A DNA stretch of 64,000 bases from Cyathus striatus (taxonomy: Eukaryota; Basidiomycota; Agaricomycetes; Agaricales; Nidulariaceae). Made by a program: the position numbers and the translations under genes. This document shows, piece by piece, positions 57,977 to 64,000 of this stretch. Positions within the stretch are counted from its first letter, which is position 1, and every line of letters begins with the position of its first letter. The notes beneath the pieces were generated by a model. The model saw nothing but the letters and a program-made list of their open reading frames with translations, ran no database searches and was not told the DNA's origin. The stretch is taken from contig JAOVFP010000020.1 of NCBI GenBank assembly GCA_025738555.1, positions 2,108,001 through 2,172,000 of the forward strand, given 5' to 3'.

Positions 57977-59269
57977 GCGACAAAATCTCGAAATTCCGAT
58001 ATGCTCTTATGGTCCCAATTCGTTCTCTTTAATTTTCTCTATGTTCGGTCTTATTTTCATCTTGTTCAAGCATTCGTTATTCTTCTTCTATGGTTTTTCT
58101 ACCATCTGCTCACCACGACTCGCTTTGCCACTACAACTTGCTACCCCAGATCAACATCATCACCAGACACCCGACTGACATCTTGTCGTTATGGGTTGCA
58201 AACTGTACCTTGTATTTATACCAATGTTGAGCGATTCAACACCACTTCATCGGTTTCTTACTGGTTCACTATGCGTAATCACCGAGGAAATACCATCAAC
58301 CAATCATACTTTCTGTCATCGACCGAAGATATCAATGCGTCGCCGTACTATTACCTTTTTTACTGTACCTCAGGCTTCGGCATTCACTGTGATGAGCGCT
58401 CTCTGGCTCCTCGTTCAGCGCGCGTCTCTTTTTGAAGTTTTTCATAGCTCCCCCGCTTCTTTACCCAGGCACCAAACTGGTAGGCCGCAGCAATACCTCC
58501 CTCTCTCACATGCTACTCCGACAAGGACGGCTGGTATTATCGAGAAGTCCAGACGGTGTCATACCACTTGATGCAATAATACACCAATGACATGGACCCT
58601 TGTTATCCTCATTAGTCTCAGCCTATGACAAGGCTTGAAGAACTTGCGCGCCAAAAGCCTTGGGTATCTTTACGTATTCAGCCCCATCGTCTCTCGCTAA
58701 TCGCTATATAAGAGAGGTTTGTAGGGCGTTGGAGGTCAATTAACATGGACATTGGAGGCAAATGAAAAGCAGACTGCTACTGCATAGCAGCTTGGGGTCA
58801 TCAACTCGATCTCTCGGAGCTCTAATACGAACGTCAAGCATTGATTATATTTTAGTAGGCTTAGGTGTATCTGTGGAGTTCGCAGACAATTGTAATTAAG
58901 TGTTGACTTCCACAACACTGTACGACATTAATCCTGACTTAAATTTCTAGTATGAACGTAAGATTATAGATAGTCTATCTTGCGTGCAAGAATTAAGGAT
59001 ATGAAAGCCGTTTTGAACAATGCAGCACCGGCACCTAAGTATGTGAAAGAAATGAACAGCATGCCAACTTAGAGCTTTTTTTTAAAAACGATTAGTTGTG
59101 AAGTTTATTGAGGACAATATTCAGCAACTTATGTATCGTTCATCGTTGTAGTGTTTTATTATTGGAAATATTTCAGAACTTGGGAATTTACTTTGTACTG
59201 AGAGCAAGTGAAATAAAGCAACCAAAGGAGTTGTAATAATAATATTTTTTGTGCCTCATTTTTCGCAGT
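57977..59269. other. 3' flank of pseudogene 11 and repeat shared with 39.7-40.3 kb
   Basis: 57977-58560 is unique flank with short ORFs only. 58700-59269 repeats 39740-40270 (see there). No gene supported. Confidence 0.5.
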
Positions 59270-59620
59270 GCACACGTGATGTTGCCATTGGGAGGGGATG
59301 GAGGCATCGAACCTTTTGGCGGAGTGATATAAAGACTTGGAGAGATCGCACACTGGGTATTTTTAGAACCACCACTTGACATAATGAACGCGATGAACCT
59401 TTCGGCGGAGTGATATAAAGACTAGGAGAGATCACACACTGGGTATTTTTGGAACCACTAGTTGACATAATGGCATTATGTCTCTCCGAGTCGCCTTCAT
59501 TATGTCAAATAATGGTTCTAAAAATACCCAGTGTGCGATCTCTCCAAGTCTCTATATCACTTCGCCAATAGGTTTAACGCCTCCATCCCCTCCAAATTCA
59601 ACACTCTGCTTGTCAGAAGA
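59270..59620. promoter_or_regulatory. Orphan palindromic promoter with a tandemly duplicated left arm
   Basis: The left arm (GGCGGAGTGATATAAAGACT, CACACTGGGTATTTTTAGAA, TTGACATAATG) is present twice with an 86-bp period (GGAG at 59321 and 59407). The right arm is the inverse (TCTAAAAATACCCAGTGTGC, AAGTCTCTATATCAC). After the CAACACTCTGCTTGTCAGAA landmark no family gene follows on the right, so the gene has been lost or replaced. Confidence 0.8.
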
Positions 59621-60812
59621 AGCCACTCGTATAATTTCTAGCCACACCTTTAGCAACAAAATTCGATCTAAGGGTTCGAGCGCACGTTACACAATAATTC
59701 CCACAATCATTGTCAAGCAAGTAGCACCAGTGTCACGTTTATAGCGTTGCTGTTGTCCAACTTGTCACCAGCACATCCAGGATTTTATAGCTGAAAGTGT
59801 CTTGGAACAAATTCTATTCGTTCATGCGCTTCCTGCTTTCTTACGAACTCACAGATGAAGACTATCACTTGCTCTAATATCAACCGCCGGCGGAAGATAC
59901 ATAGAAACTAAAGGAGAGTAGTGCTTGGAAGCAGAAGGGGCACTCTCGATCTGGGAAACACAAGCTCTTTGGATTCCAAAGCTTAGTTAGGCTTTACATA
60001 GACCAAATTCGAGCGTTGGGAAATGTGAGCGCACGACGAATATTAATTCTTCTTTCCTTTTGTCAACTAAACTTAACAGTGGTGCTGTAGTGGGAGGAGA
60101 TTAAGTGAAGGCAGGAAGATCAATGGGAAGTAATGAAAAGAACGGATAAAAATATTCCTTTCGATTTAAGATATACGGGCTCCGTACAATAATGTTTGGT
60201 GGGGACCAAATGTTGGGCAGTGTTAGTGATGGGTATATGAATTCCCATTATTTCTTTTTATGAACTGACTATACCTGGGCGTAGACGTACTGTTCGCGCA
60301 GCAGCAACTTAAACACTGAGAATATCGACTCAGAGCATGTTTAAGGTTCGACATATCAAATTCCAACTGTAGCGGTGCAGGTGCTATTGTAAATCATGAC
60401 CGAAAGTCAATCTAAGAATATCTTGAGCAGCGCTGCGGAAGATTAGAGAGATTATTCTCACCCTAACCTTCAATCGGCGTTTAACAAGGCCGACAATGCT
60501 GTAGAAACTGTTGCTTCTATTCGATGGAAGTGAACATCGGAGGATTAGGCAGGTGCTATTTTTGGTGGTAAGTATCATTCCTCTCATGCATGCTGGCGCT
60601 ACATACTCAATAGTTCTCGTGTGATGCAGATACCTGCCTTGCGATTCTCGATGATAGCTGCATATAGTGTACGACTGCGCAAGTCACACCTTGGCTCTTC
60701 TTCCGATTAGCTATTGTCCTACCCAACATCACGACGGTGATCAACCTACTGAGACGCCGAAGCTATTTGTGATCATCCTTAAGCAGGCGGGCGAAAGTAA
60801 GACATTGTTCTA
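59621..60812. other. Unique sequence, no recognisable gene
   Basis: Not repeated elsewhere in the window. Only short ORFs, none with a known motif. Confidence 0.4.
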
Positions 60813-61202
60813 ATGTATAATGTGAGTCACATATTTATTTTTAACACTACTGATAGTCGAACTATTGCACAAGATTTATATTGGCTCTCTCAGCGTTCGG
60901 AGAACTATATCATCGCCATCACTCATGACGGACTGGATATTTCATATTCTATTCTCGGAGAACAACACTTGGTTCTTTGGTACATCAGAGACCACGGCTT
61001 ATGCGGGATAACGAGGAGAATGTTAGGTATTTGTTATCTTTCTCAGCGTTCGGTGGACTATAGCATCGCCATCACTCATGACGGACTGGATATTTCAGAT
61101 GCTATTCTTGGAGAAAAACACTTGGTCGATTGGTACACCAGACACCACAGCTTATGCGGGATAACGAGGAGAATGCTGAAAGTCACAAGATTCGCTCATT
61201 AG
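60813..61202 (+). CDS. Hypothetical ORF with two in-frame 51-residue repeats
   Basis: 129 codons. From about residue 26 it contains two tandem copies of a 51-aa unit: LSQRSENYIIAITHDGLDIS... and LSQRSVDYSIAITHDGLDIS..., each followed by ILGE(Q/K)HLV and closing with HLCGITRRML-like HGLCGITRRML / HSLCGITRRML. The DNA period is 153 bp (60888 and 61041). The frame is open across both units. No family recognised. It may be an exon of a larger gene. Confidence 0.4.
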   Translation: MYNVSHIFIFNTTDSRTIAQDLYWLSQRSENYIIAITHDGLDISYSILGEQHLVLWYIRDHGLCGITRRMLGICYLSQRSVDYSIAITHDGLDISDAILGEKHLVDWYTRHHSLCGITRRMLKVTRFAH

Positions 61203-61479
61203 AAATAATACATCACTGCGGACCAGAAGGATATTTGTTGTTTTTAAGAAATTATTCTACACCTTGGAAAGTTAACGAATAATTGCTTTCTGGAGAGCGG
61301 TGCAATTGGTATCATGGTATCAGACTTCTGGCCGATCGTATTCCAAAATCAAATGTGGAGTTCTTCATTCCTTTCTACAAAGTTCTTGAACGTAGAAGCT
61401 TTACGAGTTAATTCTGCAAGACTAAATGTGAATTTCACTGGATCTTCCCACTATTGGTGCTTCCCACCATTGTACAGTG
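61203..61479. other. No recognisable gene
   Basis: Unique sequence between the tandem-repeat ORF and the last block D. Nothing supported. Confidence 0.4.
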
Positions 61480-62200
61480 TCCTTGAGTCAGAATGTCACT
61501 GCATCACTACTATAAGTAAGATATTGGCATACCTGGTGCCTCTGCTTCCTTAGCCTCCCATCAACCACGATCCTTCCTTCCGAAAACTTCAACAACCAAA
61601 CGCGTTGGGGATGGTTTGATTCACTGATTCTCCACAAAGCGAAGCGAAGCTGAAGGTTCCGGAGTATACGAAATGTGATGTGGCAGCTTCGCTTGGTGAC
61701 AAATAGAGACGAAGCAAGTAAAAAGCAAGCGGCAGGTAGTGAAACCAAGGAAAGGTAGGCTATACAATCAGGCCGTAAAGGCGCTAGTCAGAAAATGCAT
61801 GTTAAGACCGTCAAATTATAAAGATAATAAAGAGCGTATTTTAGATATAAAAGGGTAGAAAATACTTTCAGCAGAAGTTTGTAAGCAACCTTCAGGCAGA
61901 AATCTCGAGGTTGGGTCACATCCACGCACCACTCTCCATAGGTAATGTAACAGAGTGGAATAACGTACATCTGTGAGTCTCATACCCCCAACATATGTGG
62001 GCCGGATCCCTTTGCCGCTTGTCTAGCCGTCTTCGAATGCAATCGATAAACCGAGCCTTTCGATAGGTCACACAAACCAAGGCAATAGCGTAGGAAGTAT
62101 CAGGTCGTCATGTCTGGAGATACAATCATTTTATCTCTTGCCTAGTGGCTGTAGTTGGTGGAAGTATCAGTCTTGGAATGAACAATAGTGGATATAAGGC
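61480..62200. repeat. Last block D, forward orientation (partial)
   Basis: From TCAGAATGTCACTGCATCAC and TACTATAAGTAAGATATTGG through CGAAGCAAGTAAAAAGCAAG to GGCAATAGCGTAGGAAGTAT (62083). Joined directly to the inverted block of gene 12 near 62200. Confidence 0.65.
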
Positions 62201-62870
62201 CTGTGACTGCAGATCGTTCTGCTTCCTCCGAGACGATCGAGGTCAACGATGACATCCACTGGGAGATCGATGCCCAGGTATGAGAAATCTGCGAGTTGGA
62301 ATACGTGTGGCGGTCACAGTGTATGAGGGTAGTGTGGGATAGACGGGCCTGCGATAGGCTGCGGTCGGCGGGCAATGACTTCCACCACGCTAGCTCGTTC
62401 CATCTCCACCACCGACGTATCGAGGAAAACTGCGGGTATGAATACGCGATAGTACGCGGCGGATGAGGGCAGCGTTGGACTTACCGGAGCTGAGCTATGG
62501 TCAGCAGATAGTGGGGCCTTTATGTTGAGGGTTCGGATTAGTGATGTGTTGCTGGTTTCGGTAATGTTGATATGATGGTTCATCTTCGAAAAACTAGTAT
62601 CGATGATAATGCATTGGTATAAATACAAAATATAGTTTTCAAACAACAATTGTAAGACTCTAATCTCTATGCAGTGTAACCAGGACATGCCGTAGCGAGA
62701 CGTGAAGGAATAGGATAGTGATAAAAAGCCCTTCAGTGAATGTGTAACAAACAGAAATGGGATGAAACAAAGGGTGATAACAGATGATAGGAGTGCGCGA
62801 CGAAAATCAGTGGCAGTGGTGGGCAGCCTGAAGATAAGCTACGTGAGTGGTGACCAGCTGAAAACGGACT
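62201..62870 (-). repeat. Inverted downstream block D of gene 12
   Basis: Close match to 31170-31884 (GATGACATCCACTGGGAGAT, CGATGATAATGCATTGGTAT, AGCGAGACGTGAAGGAATAG). It continues the near identity of gene 12 and gene 2 at their 3' ends. Confidence 0.7.
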
Positions 62871-63778
62871 TCAGTCAGCGGACCAAACATCTGAATCATC
62901 TTCGACAGTTACGGTGCTCCTGTTACCAGGAAGCTGCACGTTGGCAGCACTGGCAGTATTCATTGAGCCTTGCAAAGCATGCAATGAATTCCAAATATCC
63001 GAACTGTGGCTCTGTTCGAAGAACTGGAGCCTTCGCGCAAGATGCAATGCCTCCATAACGAATCCGCCGGCAGCAGCATTGGAATGCAAGATATTGGTGA
63101 ACATGTTCCCGAGAGTGCACAGGTCGTACGTATCTGTGGTACTTCAGTAAAAACCAATGAGGTAAAGATCGGATAAGAAACACCTTGCTCTTGGACTGCG
63201 ATAGCAAAGCTCTGCACCTTCACGCTCCTATCGGCTGGGCTTATGACGTCGTAGAACGCGAATGTACCGCCAAAGGTTATATGCTGCGCGTTGAGGAACA
63301 GGAAGAGATCAACCAAATGGCTGAAGGCTGCGACAGCAAAAACGAGGTTGGTAGTAAAACTGCGCATATCAACAAGCTCGGATAGGTTGGGGTAGGGGTA
63401 GTAGGGCGTAATGACGAAGGCGAATTGGGGGCGTTGGTTTTCTCCTCCACTTCTACAGCAACTGCATGAGGAATCCTGATAGACTTCACCGAAGTAGTGG
63501 TGAAGAACGCTGGTGACTCCCTCGTGCGACGAAGAGAGTATGTGCATGAGGACGTCAGGTGGAGGACGGCGCTGGCCTGGTGGATTGGGGGCTACGATCC
63601 TGACTAGATACAGAGCTGACACTGGAGATGCTGAGGCGACAAAGCTGGCTCCATTAGAGGATGGATGGAAGGTTGGATAGTGCAGATGAAGCTTGTCGGG
63701 GATGGTTAACGAGAGACTGTGTGTGTGGATGTGATGTTCGAAGAAGTCGGAGAAGGGGTAGTCACGTGTTACTGCCAT
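62871..63778 (-). CDS. Cluster gene 12, mosaic pseudokinase-like member, 285 aa
   Basis: Exons 63778-63184 and 63133-62871 on the minus strand, 50-bp phase-1 intron. It starts MAVTRDYPFSDFFEHHIHTH. The first third (SFVASASPVSALYLVRIVAP, RRPPPDVLMHI) matches gene 2. The middle (LSSSHEGVTSVLHHYFGEVY, SCSCCRSGGE, YPYPNLSELVD) and the end of exon 1 (VKVQSFAIAVQEQ) match genes 10 and 6. Exon 2 (LRRLQFFEQSHSSDIW and flanks) and the 3' region match gene 2 again. All residues replaced in the family's catalytic sites are also replaced here. Confidence 0.82.
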
Positions 63779-63839
63779 ATTGGATCCCCTATGAAATGAG
63801 GTCTGTTAGAGCGATTCTTGTTGCTAGAGTGTGATTAGA

Positions 63840-63945
63840 ACTTACATGAGTGCTCTCTTTTAGCAGGTGTGCAGTAGAGTGTTGAGTGGGAGGGAATGGG
63901 TACATTGGACCTTTTGCGAGTTGATATAAGTAGGTCGAGGGTCAC
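63840..63945 (-). promoter_or_regulatory. Promoter cassette of gene 12
   Basis: On the minus strand: CTTATATCAACTCGCAAAAG, GGTCCAATGTACCCATTCCC, TCCCACTCAACACTCTACTG. The window ends before it can be seen whether a palindromic partner exists. Confidence 0.65.
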
Positions 63946-64000
63946 TGGTCAGTTGTTTGAAACGGTCCATAGTCAGTATTCAGCTCCCATCTGGGAAGAT

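Overview
The window looks like nuclear DNA of a filamentous basidiomycete, most likely an Agaricomycete. Genes are split by short GT-AG introns (about 45-70 bp). It carries an NB-ARC/TPR NLR-like gene and a FunK1-type protein kinase gene, both families expanded in that class, and it is dense in decayed duplicates and cut-and-paste elements. There is no bacterial operon logic, and I saw no rRNA, tRNA or CRISPR.

Left part (1-25.6 kb). A decayed NLR-TPR gene (2.2-5.3 kb, +) and a FunK1 kinase gene (7.3-9.2 kb, +, one frameshift) are followed by a tRNA-dihydrouridine synthase 1 gene (DUS1) on the minus strand. The block [kinase C-terminus, junction repeats, DUS1] occurs twice. Copy A (8.8-12.9 kb) has a broken DUS1. 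Copy B (16.2-16.5 plus 21.7-25.4 kb) has an intact eight-exon DUS1 of 592 codons, but its kinase end is split by a 5.17-kb terminal-inverted-repeat element and a 284-bp MITE. A short module that joins the 3' tail of the NLR gene to the 3' tail of DUS1, tail to tail, is reiterated six times. A single-pass membrane protein gene (14.7-15.4 kb) and a 488-bp MITE lie between the copies.

Right part (25.6-64 kb). This is a cluster of 12 copies of one two-exon gene family: 7 with a coherent reading frame (one of them shortened inside), plus broken, fused and truncated ones. The copies are interleaved with a repeated downstream block. I infer, from order and spacing of motifs, that the proteins (about 285-302 aa) are highly diverged pseudokinases. 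They show a beta-3-like YLVRI, an alpha-E-like helix, a catalytic-loop-like SFGG..ASYVLVN, an activation-segment-like VKVQ(N/S)F, and a helix-F-like DLRTLG, with all three catalytic residues replaced. The single phase-1 intron always falls just after the DFG-equivalent. Members share a TATA promoter cassette, often arranged as long palindromes that fire outward in both directions, and two pairs of genes are head to head across such a palindrome. Exchange between copies is visible: one palindrome has 104-bp arms with no mismatch, and the last gene is a mosaic of two subtypes.

A 1.44-kb hAT-like element at 54.2-55.6 kb carries its own two-exon gene. An isolated ORF at 60.8 kb encodes two in-frame copies of a 51-residue repeat. 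The cluster looks like a fast birth-and-death, lineage-specific gene family and is the most likely undescribed system here.
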